Shown piece by piece: positions 16,537-25,446 of a DNA stretch of 64,000 nucleotides. The notes under the pieces were generated by a model. It searched no databases, was not told the DNA's origin, and saw nothing but the letters and a program-made list of their open reading frames with translations. Made by a program: the position numbers and the translations under genes. Position 1 is the stretch's first letter. Every line of letters begins with the position of its first letter. This DNA comes from Thalassospira lucentensis (lineage in GTDB: Bacteria; Pseudomonadota; Alphaproteobacteria; Rhodospirillales; Thalassospiraceae), in the NCBI RefSeq assembly GCF_011806425.1, contig NZ_JAATOV010000006.1:124001-188000 (forward strand). Reading direction: 5' to 3'.

Positions 16537-17796
16537 ATGAGACGCGTAGTTGTTACCGGTATTGGTGCTGTTACACCGCTTGCTAGCGGCGCACAGAATA
16601 CGTGGCAGAAACTGCTTGCTGGCCAATCTGGAATCAAGAACATCGACACGTTCGATGTGTCCGACATCCCTGCGAAGATCGCGGGCCTTGTGCCGCGCGG
16701 CGAAGGGGACGGACTTTTCAACGCGGAAGATCATGTTTCTGTTAAAGACATGAAAAAAATGGACGATTTTATCGTCTATGGTATTGCCGCTGCTGATCAG
16801 GCTCTTGCCGATTCCGGTTGGAAACCTGAAACCGATGAAGATCAGGAAAACACTGGTGTTCTGATTGGTTCGGGAATTGGCGGACTGCCAAAAATTTCCG
16901 AAGCATCCGACTTGGTTAACAATGGCAAGACCCGCCGTGTCAGCCCATTCTTCATTCCGTCTTGCCTGATCAATCTGGTCTCTGGCCAGGTATCGATCAA
17001 GCATGGCCTTAAAGGCCCGAACCACGCAGTCGTGACCGCATGTTCGACCGGCGCACACGCCATTGGCGATGCATCGCGCATGATCATGCTAGGTGATGCC
17101 GACGTGATGGTTGCAGGTGGTGCAGAAGCTGCTGTTTGCCGTCTTGGCATGGCTGGCTTTGCTGCGGCACGTGCATTGTCGACCGGTTATAACGACACCC
17201 CGACCGAAGCATCCCGTCCGTGGGACGAAGGGCGCGACGGTTTCGTCATGGGCGAAGGTGCGGGTTGTGTTGTTCTTGAAGAATACGAACACGCCAAAGC
17301 ACGTGGTGCACGCATTTATGCCGAAGTTGCAGGCTATGGCATGTCGGGCGACGCTTATCACATCACGGCTCCGGCTTCTGATGGTAACGGTGGTTTCCGC
17401 TCGATGCGTAATGCTTTGCGCAATGCTGGTGTGAACCCGGAAGATGTCGACTATGTCAACGCACATGGTACATCGACTCCGCTGGGTGATGAGATTGAGT
17501 TGGGTGCGGTCAAGCGTCTGTTTGGCGATCACGCATCTAAACTTTCAATGTCTTCGACCAAATCAGCAACCGGTCACCTTTTGGGTGCGGCTGGCGCGAT
17601 TGAAGCTGTGTTCTCGATCCTTGCGATCTACGAAGGTGCGGTTGCACCGACCTTGAACCTGCGAAATCCGTCTGAAGCATGCAAAGGTGTCGACTTGGTT
17701 CCGCTTGAAGCCAAACAGCGTAAGGTCAACGTCGCACTGTCGAATTCGTTCGGCTTTGGCGGTACCAACGCATCCTTGGTCTTCAAAGGCGTCTAA
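16537..17796 (+). CDS. fabF: 3-oxoacyl-ACP synthase II
   Basis: Condensing enzyme KAS II, 419 residues. The catalytic triad is visible as Cys169 in TACSTGAHA, His310 in NAHGTSTPLGD and His347 in SATGHLLGAAG; the C-terminal SNSFGFGGTNASL glycine-rich strand is also present. It follows acpP across a terminator, and precedes mltG by 32 bases. Confidence 0.97.
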   Translation: MRRVVVTGIGAVTPLASGAQNTWQKLLAGQSGIKNIDTFDVSDIPAKIAGLVPRGEGDGLFNAEDHVSVKDMKKMDDFIVYGIAAADQALADSGWKPETDEDQENTGVLIGSGIGGLPKISEASDLVNNGKTRRVSPFFIPSCLINLVSGQVSIKHGLKGPNHAVVTACSTGAHAIGDASRMIMLGDADVMVAGGAEAAVCRLGMAGFAAARALSTGYNDTPTEASRPWDEGRDGFVMGEGAGCVVLEEYEHAKARGARIYAEVAGYGMSGDAYHITAPASDGNGGFRSMRNALRNAGVNPEDVDYVNAHGTSTPLGDEIELGAVKRLFGDHASKLSMSSTKSATGHLLGAAGAIEAVFSILAIYEGAVAPTLNLRNPSEACKGVDLVPLEAKQRKVNVALSNSFGFGGTNASLVFKGV

Positions 17797-17828
17797 AACA
17801 GCAGATCCAACCTAACGGGAGCCATCCC

Positions 17829-18803
17829 TTGAAGCGTTTTCTGCTTTTTGTTGGGGTCTTATGCATCACCGCCGCGCTCACCATTGGTGGGGCGGCGGTG
17901 TATGTTTATGTGCAATACACATCCCCCAGTAAGCTTGCGCAAAGCAGCGACATCATCATCCCCAAAGGGACGGGTGTGCGCGGCATTGCCGAAATTTTCC
18001 AACGTGAAAAGATTGTTGATCAGCCGCTGATCTTTTTGGCTGGCGTTCGTGCGTCGGGCCTGGATCGGTCTTTGCGGGCGGGTGAGTTCACCTTCCCGGC
18101 AAGGGTCAGCCCGCGTCATGCGGCCGAAATTTTGGCGAATGGTGAAACCGTGCGACGGTTCGTCACCATCCCAGAAGGCCTGCGTTCTGGCGAAATCATT
18201 GACCGGATCAATCTGGTGGATGGTTTAACCGGCGAGATCACCAAAATCCCGGCTGATGGCACATTGTTGCCCGAAACCTATCAGTTTTCATATGGCGATA
18301 CGAAGCAAGGTATCCTTGATCGTATGCGCGATGCTCATGATGCGCTGGTAAGTGATTTGTGGCCCGGTCGCGCGCCCAACCTGCCATTTGATACGGTCGA
18401 AGAAGCCATTGTTCTGGCGTCAATCGTTGAACGCGAAACAGGCGTTGCCGCCGAACGCGGGCGTGTTGCGGGCGTGTTTGTTAACCGGCTTAACCGGAAC
18501 ATGCGGCTGCAATCAGATCCGACGGTTGCCTATGCGGTTAGTCCGAAAGAACGGCTTGATCGGCCTTTGACGCGTAAGGACCTTCAGTTCAAAAGCCCGT
18601 TTAACACCTATGTGACGGCAGGCTTACCGCCATCACCGATCACCAATCCGGGCCGCGATGCGATTTATGCGGTTTTGCATCCAGACCCGACGGATGAACT
18701 GTATTTTGTCGCCGATGGGACGGGCGGGCATGCCTTTTCGCGGACCCTAAACGAGCATAATCGCAATGTCGCCAAATGGCGGCGGCTGCGCGATAGCCAG
18801 TAA
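17829..18803 (+). CDS. mltG: Endolytic murein transglycosylase MltG
   Basis: Inner-membrane lytic transglycosylase that cuts nascent glycan strands. An N-terminal membrane helix (about residues 4-27) is followed by a LysM-like region and the YceG catalytic domain. The motif ASIVERETG contains the catalytic Glu201, with the supporting NRLNRNMRLQSDPTV and TYVTAGLPPSPITNPG segments. 324 residues. Placement after fabF is the usual alphaproteobacterial and gammaproteobacterial arrangement. AACGGGAGCC precedes its ATG. Confidence 0.95.
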   Translation: MKRFLLFVGVLCITAALTIGGAAVYVYVQYTSPSKLAQSSDIIIPKGTGVRGIAEIFQREKIVDQPLIFLAGVRASGLDRSLRAGEFTFPARVSPRHAAEILANGETVRRFVTIPEGLRSGEIIDRINLVDGLTGEITKIPADGTLLPETYQFSYGDTKQGILDRMRDAHDALVSDLWPGRAPNLPFDTVEEAIVLASIVERETGVAAERGRVAGVFVNRLNRNMRLQSDPTVAYAVSPKERLDRPLTRKDLQFKSPFNTYVTAGLPPSPITNPGRDAIYAVLHPDPTDELYFVADGTGGHAFSRTLNEHNRNVAKWRRLRDSQ

Positions 18804-18849
18804 GGTCATTCGCGTTTCAGCGTCGTTGGCGATGTAGTGATTTAAATAA

Positions 18850-18887
18850 AAAAAAGCGGTCGTTTTAAACGCGACCGCCTTTTTTTG
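18850..18887. terminator. Bidirectional terminator between mltG and SDR
   Basis: GCGGTCG (18856-18862) pairs with CGACCGC (18872-18878), flanked by an A-run on the left and seven T residues on the right, so it can stop transcription from both sides. Confidence 0.9.
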
Positions 18888-18890
18888 TGT

Positions 18891-19685
18891 TTAGCCCCGA
18901 TGTTCGAGCTGCTTAATGCCAGATGACTTTTTGGGGATCCGTGATGCCGCCAAATCCAAAAGCCATTGCGGGGTCATTTTAAGCATCCCGACAATGATGT
19001 TCATTTGCCACGGGAAGGCGATCATGCCCTTGTTGCGGGTCAGGCCCTTGGTGATTTTGTGTGCGGCTTTGTCCGCCTGCATAAAGAACGGCATGGGGAA
19101 ATCATTGGCATCTGTAATCCGGCTTTTGACAAAGCCCGGACAAACGACATTTACCTTGATCCCGGTGGGTGCCAATGCACCACGTAATCCTTCGCCATAG
19201 GTGCGAATAGCGGCCTTGCTGGCACAATATGCCGGGGCGGATGGCAAGCCCCGCCAGGATGCCTGTGACGATACCAGCGCAATTTGACCGTGGCCGCGTA
19301 CACGCATCTTTTCAATTGCCGGGTCGATGGTGTTTAGAACACCGGCGACATTGGTCGCAAAGATGTCGCGGACTTGATCGGGGCTTTCGCCTGCGTCGCC
19401 CGTGCCCGCCGAGATGCCGGCATTGGCAATGACAAGGCTTAAGGACGCGATTTCATCGCACTGCGATACATAAGCCGCCATGGTTTCGCGTTCGGTGACA
19501 TCAAGCACATCGGCAAAAACGTTGGCCCCGGCAGCCCGACATTCATTTTCGACCAAGCGCAGACGTGTCTGATCGCGGCCGCTGATGAACAGGGTGACAC
19601 CCGTTCGGGCGAATTGGCGGGCAAGGGCGGCACCAATACCGGAACTGGCACCGGTAATCAGGATCGCATGGTATTGAAATGACAT
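18891..19685 (-). CDS. SDR family NAD(P)-dependent oxidoreductase
   Basis: 264-residue classical SDR. The start at 19685 gives MSFQYHAILITGASSGIGAA; the 20 codons before it are not family-like. The cofactor loop TGASSGIG, the IANAGIS motif, the serine in ALVSSQAS and the YCASKAAI (YxxxK) pair are present. It is a lone minus-strand gene between mltG and yicC. The type resembles DltE/YdfG-like reductases with a C-terminal hydrophobic tail, but the substrate cannot be told. Confidence 0.9.
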   Translation of the reverse strand: MSFQYHAILITGASSGIGAALARQFARTGVTLFISGRDQTRLRLVENECRAAGANVFADVLDVTERETMAAYVSQCDEIASLSLVIANAGISAGTGDAGESPDQVRDIFATNVAGVLNTIDPAIEKMRVRGHGQIALVSSQASWRGLPSAPAYCASKAAIRTYGEGLRGALAPTGIKVNVVCPGFVKSRITDANDFPMPFFMQADKAAHKITKGLTRNKGMIAFPWQMNIIVGMLKMTPQWLLDLAASRIPKKSSGIKQLEHRG

Positions 19686-19902
19686 GTTTGCTCGTACGCA
19701 GTTCTGTTTGTCGATGGATGATTTTCGCGGACCATGCTGCAGCATTGGGGCAGCATTATGAAATGTCGACCAACCACGCCATCACAGATACCATATTGTT
19801 GAAAATGCCTTGATGCGCCAATGCTTGATCGGTGTTCGGCCTTGGCGTGATGGGGCACAACCGTTATAAACGCGCAAACATGAAATCGAATTGGATGAAA
19901 AT

Positions 19903-20787
19903 ATGACCGTATCAAGCATGACCGGCTTTGCGCGCACTGATGGTGCGGCGGACGGCTTTGGCTGGACCTGGGAACTGCGCAGCGTTAATGGCAAGGGCCT
20001 TGATGTTCGTGTGCGTTTAAACGGCGGCTTTGAACGCCTTGAAGCCAAGGTACGCGATGCCGTGTCAAAGCGGTTCAAGCGCGGGAATATTGGCGTTACC
20101 TTAAATGTTGTGCGCGCGGCTGAGGGCGGCTCCTATCAGGTGAACCGCGAATTATTGACTGAATTGGTTTCGATCGCCCAGGAATTTGACGGCGCCACCA
20201 GCCTTTCGGCCGGGACCATTGCTGATTTGATGAATGTACGCGGTGTGCTTGAAACCGTCGAAACCCAGGAAGACGAGGCCACCCGCGACGCCCGTGATCG
20301 GGCGGTTCTTGCCAGCCTGAATGATGCGATTGATCAGATGGTCGCGCATCGTAATGAGGAGGGGGCAAAGCTTGACGCGATGCTGCGTGGGCACGTCGAT
20401 AACATCGAAGCAACTGTGACCCGGGCGGAAAACTGTGCATCAGCGCGTGGCGATGCCATCAAGGAACGCCTAAAACGCCAAATCGATGAATTGATGGATG
20501 CGGGCAAATTTGACCAAGAACGCCTGCATCAGGAAGCCGCCCTTTTGGCCACCAAGGCCGACATTCGCGAAGAAATTGATCGCCTGAAAGCCCATATCAT
20601 CGCCGCACGTGACATGTTGACCAAAGGCGGGGCGATTGGCCGGAAGCTTGATTTCCTGTGTCAGGAATTTAACCGCGAAGCCAACACCCTGTGTTCAAAG
20701 GCCAATGATATTGAACTGACCAATTGCGGTATGGAGCTTAAAGTGATCATTGATCAGCTCCGTGAGCAGGTTCAGAACGTCGAATAA
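19903..20787 (+). CDS. YicC/YloC family endoribonuclease
   Basis: 294-residue YicC family protein. The N-terminus MTVSSMTGFARTDG, ELRSVNGKGLDVRVRL, the DIREEIDRLKAHI segment and the end GMELKVIIDQLREQVQNVE are hallmarks. E. coli YicC has been reported as an RNase acting with PNPase in small RNA turnover. The ATG at 19903 is preferred over the one at 19891 because the family begins at MT/SMTGF. It precedes gmk by 23 bases, the conserved yicC-gmk pair. Confidence 0.93.
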   Translation: MTVSSMTGFARTDGAADGFGWTWELRSVNGKGLDVRVRLNGGFERLEAKVRDAVSKRFKRGNIGVTLNVVRAAEGGSYQVNRELLTELVSIAQEFDGATSLSAGTIADLMNVRGVLETVETQEDEATRDARDRAVLASLNDAIDQMVAHRNEEGAKLDAMLRGHVDNIEATVTRAENCASARGDAIKERLKRQIDELMDAGKFDQERLHQEAALLATKADIREEIDRLKAHIIAARDMLTKGGAIGRKLDFLCQEFNREANTLCSKANDIELTNCGMELKVIIDQLREQVQNVE

Positions 20788-20810
20788 GCGGGCAGGGAAG
20801 GAAACGCGAT

Positions 20811-21443
20811 ATGATTGATCCACATAACCGCCGTGGTGTGATGCTGGTTTTCTGTGCGCCGTCAGGGGCTGGTAAAACAACCATTACCCGTCAGCTTCTT
20901 GAAAAAGATCATAAGATTTCGTTGTCGGTCTCAGCAACGACGCGTGAAGCGCGCCCCGGCGAGGATGAAGGTACGCATTATTTCTTTAAGTCGGTCGATG
21001 CGTTTAAGCACATGATTGCCGATGATGAGCTTCTTGAGTGGGCGGAAGTGTTTGGCAATTACTATGGCACGCCGTCTGCCCCGGTCGAGAAGGCCCTTTC
21101 AGAAGGGCGTGACGTGCTGTTTGATATTGATTGGCAAGGTGCCCGTCAGTTGCGCGAAAAGGGCGGTGACGACGTTGTTTCGGTGTTTGTCTTGCCACCT
21201 TCATCTGGCGAACTGGAACGCCGTTTGCGTGATCGCGGACAGGATGCCGATGATGTGATTATGAAACGTATGGCCAAGGCCGGTGCTGAAATCAGCCATT
21301 GGGAAGAATTCGATTATGTTCTGATCAATGATGACCTTGATCGGTGTTTGGCCGATGTTGAACATATCATCGGGGCGGAGCGGATGAAACGCGAACGCCA
21401 GACAGGCCTGCCGGACTTTGTTAAAAAGCTTTTGACGGACTGA
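20811..21443 (+). CDS. gmk: Guanylate kinase
   Basis: Phosphorylates GMP to GDP. The 210-residue protein has the P-loop CAPSGAGKTTI near residues 16-26, the GMP-binding SVSATTREARPGE and the DIDWQGARQL segment. It follows yicC with a short gap and a GCAGGGAAGGAAACG ribosome region. Confidence 0.96.
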   Translation: MIDPHNRRGVMLVFCAPSGAGKTTITRQLLEKDHKISLSVSATTREARPGEDEGTHYFFKSVDAFKHMIADDELLEWAEVFGNYYGTPSAPVEKALSEGRDVLFDIDWQGARQLREKGGDDVVSVFVLPPSSGELERRLRDRGQDADDVIMKRMAKAGAEISHWEEFDYVLINDDLDRCLADVEHIIGAERMKRERQTGLPDFVKKLLTD

Positions 21444-21499
21444 GCGCATGGAAATACAATCTTAGATTGTTCTGTGTGTTTGAAGGAAAGAGGCTTAAA

Positions 21500-22138
21500 T
21501 TGTTTAAAAAAATATTTTCAGGCTTGTCAGTTTTGCTATTGGCAGCGTGTACCACGCCAACACATATGTCTGACTCGGACGCTAAATTTGAGGCAACTCG
21601 GAGTGGAGGAAGTGGGCTGCTCGTCGGAAGCGTCGTAGAGAATTTTTTGACGCAACCCCACGGATTGTACGTGTTGTTCTTTAATGAAAACACCGGCAAG
21701 CGTGAAGCCGCACTGTCTACATATGACAGAGGCTTGATGTCTCAGCCAAATGATATCTTGGAAGCACACAGGGTCGGGAAGTATTTTGCTTTAGAGATTC
21801 CAGCAGGAAAATACTCGATTAAGGAGTGGGGGTATCGTTTCTTTGAAGGTCAAAGTACTCCAAAAGAAGTATATCCAACCTATAATGTAGAATCAGGAAA
21901 AGCGACCTATGTCGGTCGTATACACGCCGATGCTCTCCCTATGTTGATGCGTGTTGAGGGAGATTCTAAAAAATCCGATTTGGTCGAAATCAAAAACAAA
22001 TACAACTTGAATGGCATAGATATTATAGATGGTTGTAGTAGTCTCGGGCTTGAATGGTGGCAGCATACGGACACAGATCTCGAAAACCGCATCGTGAAAA
22101 GTTACTTAGAAAAGTATCCATCTGCTACGTGTCAGTAA
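21500..22138 (+). CDS. Putative lipoprotein of unknown function, AT-rich
   Basis: 212 residues if started at the TTG at 21500, which has AGGAAAGAGG about six bases upstream. This gives MFKKIFSGLSVLLLAACTTP, a type II signal peptide with lipobox LAAC. The mature part has alternating strand-like segments (GLYVLFFNENTGKREAAL, KYFALEIPAGKYSIKEWGYR) suggesting a beta-sandwich, perhaps similar to DUF2846-type lipoproteins; I do not recognise a defined family. Base composition is clearly richer in A+T than both neighbours, and codons such as ATA, AGA and TTA are frequent. It interrupts the usual gmk-rsmA neighbourhood and lacks a clear terminator, suggesting horizontal acquisition. Confidence 0.75.
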   Translation: MFKKIFSGLSVLLLAACTTPTHMSDSDAKFEATRSGGSGLLVGSVVENFLTQPHGLYVLFFNENTGKREAALSTYDRGLMSQPNDILEAHRVGKYFALEIPAGKYSIKEWGYRFFEGQSTPKEVYPTYNVESGKATYVGRIHADALPMLMRVEGDSKKSDLVEIKNKYNLNGIDIIDGCSSLGLEWWQHTDTDLENRIVKSYLEKYPSATCQ

Positions 22139-22230
22139 TTGGGATCAAACCAGAATGATCTCATAAGGCCCAAAAAGTGTTTGTGGAGATAGGCTTTTAA
22201 TTCGCCTCTAAAGTATTATTTGAGACTGAA

Positions 22231-23112
22231 TTACTGCTTATCTTCACTGGCCGATAGTCTTGAATAACAATCAGTCAGCAGGACAAAATCCTCGACAGAT
22301 AATTCTTCTGCTCTTGCTGTTTCTACAATACCGGTGCTTTCAAGCAGACGCCCAACATTTATGTTGAGAGACTTGAGACTGGCGCGTAGCATCTTGCGGC
22401 GCTGACCAAATGCGGCTTGGGTGATTTTGGCGAGGCTAGCAAGGTTAATTTGTGTCCCGCGATCTGCCTTAGGCCGCAGTTGCACAACTGCTGATGTGAC
22501 TTTTGGTGGCGGAGTAAAGGCGCTTCGGTGGACGTCAAACAGGATATCGCAGTCACATAGGTATTGGCATATCACCGAAAGACGGCCATAGGCTTTGCTT
22601 TTGGGCTTTGCGACGACGCGTTCGGCGACTTCCTTTTGGAACATTAAGGTCAGGCTGGCGAACTGATCAATTTGCATCAACCAGTTCAGCAATAATTGTG
22701 TTCCAACATTATAGGGCAAGTTGGCGACAATCTTGCGCGGGGCAGGGCCAAGTGTTGTGACATCGACCTCCAACGCATCGCCATCAATAACGTGTAAGGC
22801 GCCGGGATAATGATTGCTAATCTGCGCGAGCACAGGCTGGCAGCGCGGATCGCGTTCAATCACGGTCAAGTTTTTGGCACCATTAAACAGAAGTGCCCGG
22901 GTCAAGCCGCCAGGTCCCGGTCCGATTTCGATGACAGTGGCATCGTCAAGCGGTGCTGCCGCACGTGCAATGCGCCCGGTCAAGTTCAGGTCAAACAAGA
23001 AGTTTTGGCCGAATTTCTTTTGTGCCGACAAATCATGGGTCGCGATTACGTCGCGTAGCGGCGGCAGACCGTCATTGGCGAGCTTGCCCGATGGGAAATT
23101 GTCTTCTGACAC
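22231..23112 (-). CDS. rsmA: 16S rRNA dimethyladenosine transferase RsmA (KsgA)
   Basis: Dimethylates the two adjacent adenines near the 3' end of 16S rRNA. The 293-residue protein shows [11 protein letters not shown] at the N-terminus, the SAM-binding [14 protein letters not shown] and the NLPYN catalytic motif, then [23 protein letters not shown]. It is the last gene of the lptF-lptG-lptD-surA-pdxA-rsmA operon, six bases after pdxA. Confidence 0.96.
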   Translation of the reverse strand: MSEDNFPSGKLANDGLPPLRDVIATHDLSAQKKFGQNFLFDLNLTGRIARAAAPLDDATVIEIGPGPGGLTRALLFNGAKNLTVIERDPRCQPVLAQISNHYPGALHVIDGDALEVDVTTLGPAPRKIVANLPYNVGTQLLLNWLMQIDQFASLTLMFQKEVAERVVAKPKSKAYGRLSVICQYLCDCDILFDVHRSAFTPPPKVTSAVVQLRPKADRGTQINLASLAKITQAAFGQRRKMLRASLKSLNINVGRLLESTGIVETARAEELSVEDFVLLTDCYSRLSASEDKQ

Positions 23113-23118
23113 GTTCGG

Positions 23119-24135
23119 TCAGGCTCCTGTTGAAAGGCGTTTATGGGCCATATCGGACGCCATTTTAAGGGCGCCGATCAGGCTATCGGGGCGGGCAATG
23201 CCTTTGCCCGCGATGTTAAGTGCTGTGCCGTGATCGGGGGATGTCCGGATAAAAGGTAATCCCAAGGTGACATTGACACCACCATGAAAATCAAGCGTCT
23301 TAACTGGAATGAGTGCCTGATCATGATAGGGGCACAGAGCGACATCATATTCCGCGCGGGCTTCGTCATGGAACATGGTATCGGCGGGCATGGGCCCGAT
23401 CACGTTCAGCCCTTCGTCGCGCAGCTTTTTGATCGCCGGGATCATAATGGTCTGTTCTTCAAGGCCAATGGTGCCGTCTTCGCCCGCATGCGGGTTGATC
23501 CCAGCAATGGCGATGCGCGGGTTTGCCACCCCGAAATCGCGTTTCATGGCGTCCGCTGTGATATGGCACAATTGTCCAATCAGTGTGCTGGTGAGTTGTT
23601 TGGGGACTTCAGACAGGGCGATGTGGATTGTCAGCGGCACGACCCGAAGTTTTGAATTGGCCAGCATCATCACGGGGATTGTGCCGGGACCGGCCAATTC
23701 CGCAAGAAATTCTGTATGGCCAGGGTGTTTGAACCCGGCGGCATAAAGGGCACTTTTCTGGATCGGGTTGGTGACAACTGCACTGGCCGCGTTTTCGTTG
23801 GTCAATGTGACCGCATGGGTGATGCTATCAATGACAATCTGTGCTGTTGCGGGGGACGCCGTGCCAGAGATAATCGGGGCATCGACGTCATCCAAATCCA
23901 GAACCGGCAACGCGTTTGCAAACACGTCATGCGTTTCAGAAATATCGGAGACGCAAACAACCGGGACATTGAACCCGGTTTGTTTGACAGTCTGTTCGAT
24001 GATCCTCATCGGGGCCAGAAGGCAAAACGGTAACAGAGCGTCTTCTGTTCGGCGCAGCCATGCCTTAAGGGCGAGCTCCGGCCCGATGCCACCAGGCTCG
24101 CCGATTGTTAAGGCGATTGGCGCGATCTTGGTCAT
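23119..24135 (-). CDS. pdxA: 4-hydroxythreonine-4-phosphate dehydrogenase
   Basis: NAD-dependent enzyme of pyridoxal phosphate synthesis. 338 residues with TIGEPGGIGPELALKA at the N-terminus, the metal-binding HPGHTEFLAEL, the region around the second metal histidine LCPYHDQALIPVKTLDF, and RTSPDHGTALNIAGKG. It is 24 bases after surA and six before rsmA, the conserved surA-pdxA-rsmA string. Confidence 0.96.
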   Translation of the reverse strand: MTKIAPIALTIGEPGGIGPELALKAWLRRTEDALLPFCLLAPMRIIEQTVKQTGFNVPVVCVSDISETHDVFANALPVLDLDDVDAPIISGTASPATAQIVIDSITHAVTLTNENAASAVVTNPIQKSALYAAGFKHPGHTEFLAELAGPGTIPVMMLANSKLRVVPLTIHIALSEVPKQLTSTLIGQLCHITADAMKRDFGVANPRIAIAGINPHAGEDGTIGLEEQTIMIPAIKKLRDEGLNVIGPMPADTMFHDEARAEYDVALCPYHDQALIPVKTLDFHGGVNVTLGLPFIRTSPDHGTALNIAGKGIARPDSLIGALKMASDMAHKRLSTGA

Positions 24136-24159
24136 GTGACTGCCCCTCTGAACCGATTA

Positions 24160-25440
24160 TTATATGCGGATATCAATGAAGGCTTCGCGGCGGAGCTCAC
24201 GGAGTTTTCGGCGTGCGAGAATATCGAGCCGCTCCATCAGCAGCCTGTTTTCAACGCTTTTGCGATCGGGCAGGTTGCTTTTTTCGGTTTTATCGCAAAC
24301 CATCACCAGGAGCGCGCCACCATCAACACGAATAATATCGGAAACCTGCCCCTTTTCCAGACCGCTGACCGCGCGGCTTACGGGACCAGACAGATCATTT
24401 GGCGAAATGCCTTTCATCTCGCCGCTCAGTTCCGAACCAAGGTCTACGGCAACATTTGCCAGGGCCTGACAGCTATCCGCGGTTTGCTTGGTGTTGTTAA
24501 GCACATCAAGCTTTGCCTTTATTTGCTCTTCGCTCTCGCTCTCTGAAACGGGAACAAACAGCTGATAAAGGTCTAGTCGGGTGTCGGTAATGGCGGCCGC
24601 GTCACCACGACGACGGTCGAGTAGCTTAATGATATAATATCCGCGGATGGTTTGGATCGGCGCACTGACTTGTCCGGGCTCAAGCTGGTTAATGGCTTGC
24701 TGCAGCTCGCTTGAAATTTCGCCGGCATATAGCCAACCCATGTCACCACCGGTTGCGGCACTTGTGCTTGCTGAAATTTGTCGCGCGAGACCACCGAAAT
24801 CAGCGCCTTTTGACAGGGCTTGCAGAACTTCTTGCGCGGTCTGATACACCTTTGCACTGTCTTGTGGATTATCAACAGGCAGGAATATTTCCTGAACGCG
24901 GTTGCGCGGTTTCCCTTGGTTGCTTTCGATCCGTGCAAGGTTCTCATCGATCTCGGCATCAGAAATTTCAACGTCGCGGCGCATTGTTCCAAGGAGCTTC
25001 TGCCATGCGACTTGCGGTTTGATCTGCTCTTCAATAGTGGAAGGTGCGACCCCGCGTTGCTCAAGAAACTGATCGAGCATACCGTCTGGCAGCCCAGCGT
25101 TTTTTTCGATCGTCGCTTTTGCGACGTCAATATCGCTCTGCTTGACCTCAATGCCGCGTCGCTCGGCTTCTTGCATTTGCAGCTTTTCGTTGATCAACTG
25201 CTGCAGGATCTGCGGCGCCATTTCATTGCTTTTTTGTGCTGTCATCTCGATGTTTGACGACACGGCAACGAGTTTGAGGCGCTCGACAAGATCAATAATC
25301 GAAATCGGCTCGTCATTCACCACCGCTGCCACACCGACTGGCGACTGCGCACGCGCAGTGCCGACTGCCGACACCATTATAATGGTGCTTAGAATGACAA
25401 AGACGTTCTTGAGTGTGAAAGTCGAAAGTTTTGAAATCAT
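24160..25440 (-). CDS. surA: SurA-like periplasmic peptidyl-prolyl isomerase
   Basis: Periplasmic chaperone for outer membrane proteins, matching its place beside lptD. A signal peptide (about residues 10-31, cleaved after ARA) is followed by a SurA N-terminal chaperone domain starting VAAVVNDEPISIIDLVERL. A parvulin domain (about 165-270) contains ASTSAATGGDMGWL and QTIRGYYIIKLLDRR; a second, more diverged one follows (about 275-385). 426 residues. It starts six bases after lptD. Confidence 0.92.
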   Translation of the reverse strand: MISKLSTFTLKNVFVILSTIIMVSAVGTARAQSPVGVAAVVNDEPISIIDLVERLKLVAVSSNIEMTAQKSNEMAPQILQQLINEKLQMQEAERRGIEVKQSDIDVAKATIEKNAGLPDGMLDQFLEQRGVAPSTIEEQIKPQVAWQKLLGTMRRDVEISDAEIDENLARIESNQGKPRNRVQEIFLPVDNPQDSAKVYQTAQEVLQALSKGADFGGLARQISASTSAATGGDMGWLYAGEISSELQQAINQLEPGQVSAPIQTIRGYYIIKLLDRRRGDAAAITDTRLDLYQLFVPVSESESEEQIKAKLDVLNNTKQTADSCQALANVAVDLGSELSGEMKGISPNDLSGPVSRAVSGLEKGQVSDIIRVDGGALLVMVCDKTEKSNLPDRKSVENRLLMERLDILARRKLRELRREAFIDIRI

Positions 25441-25446
25441 TCTATC

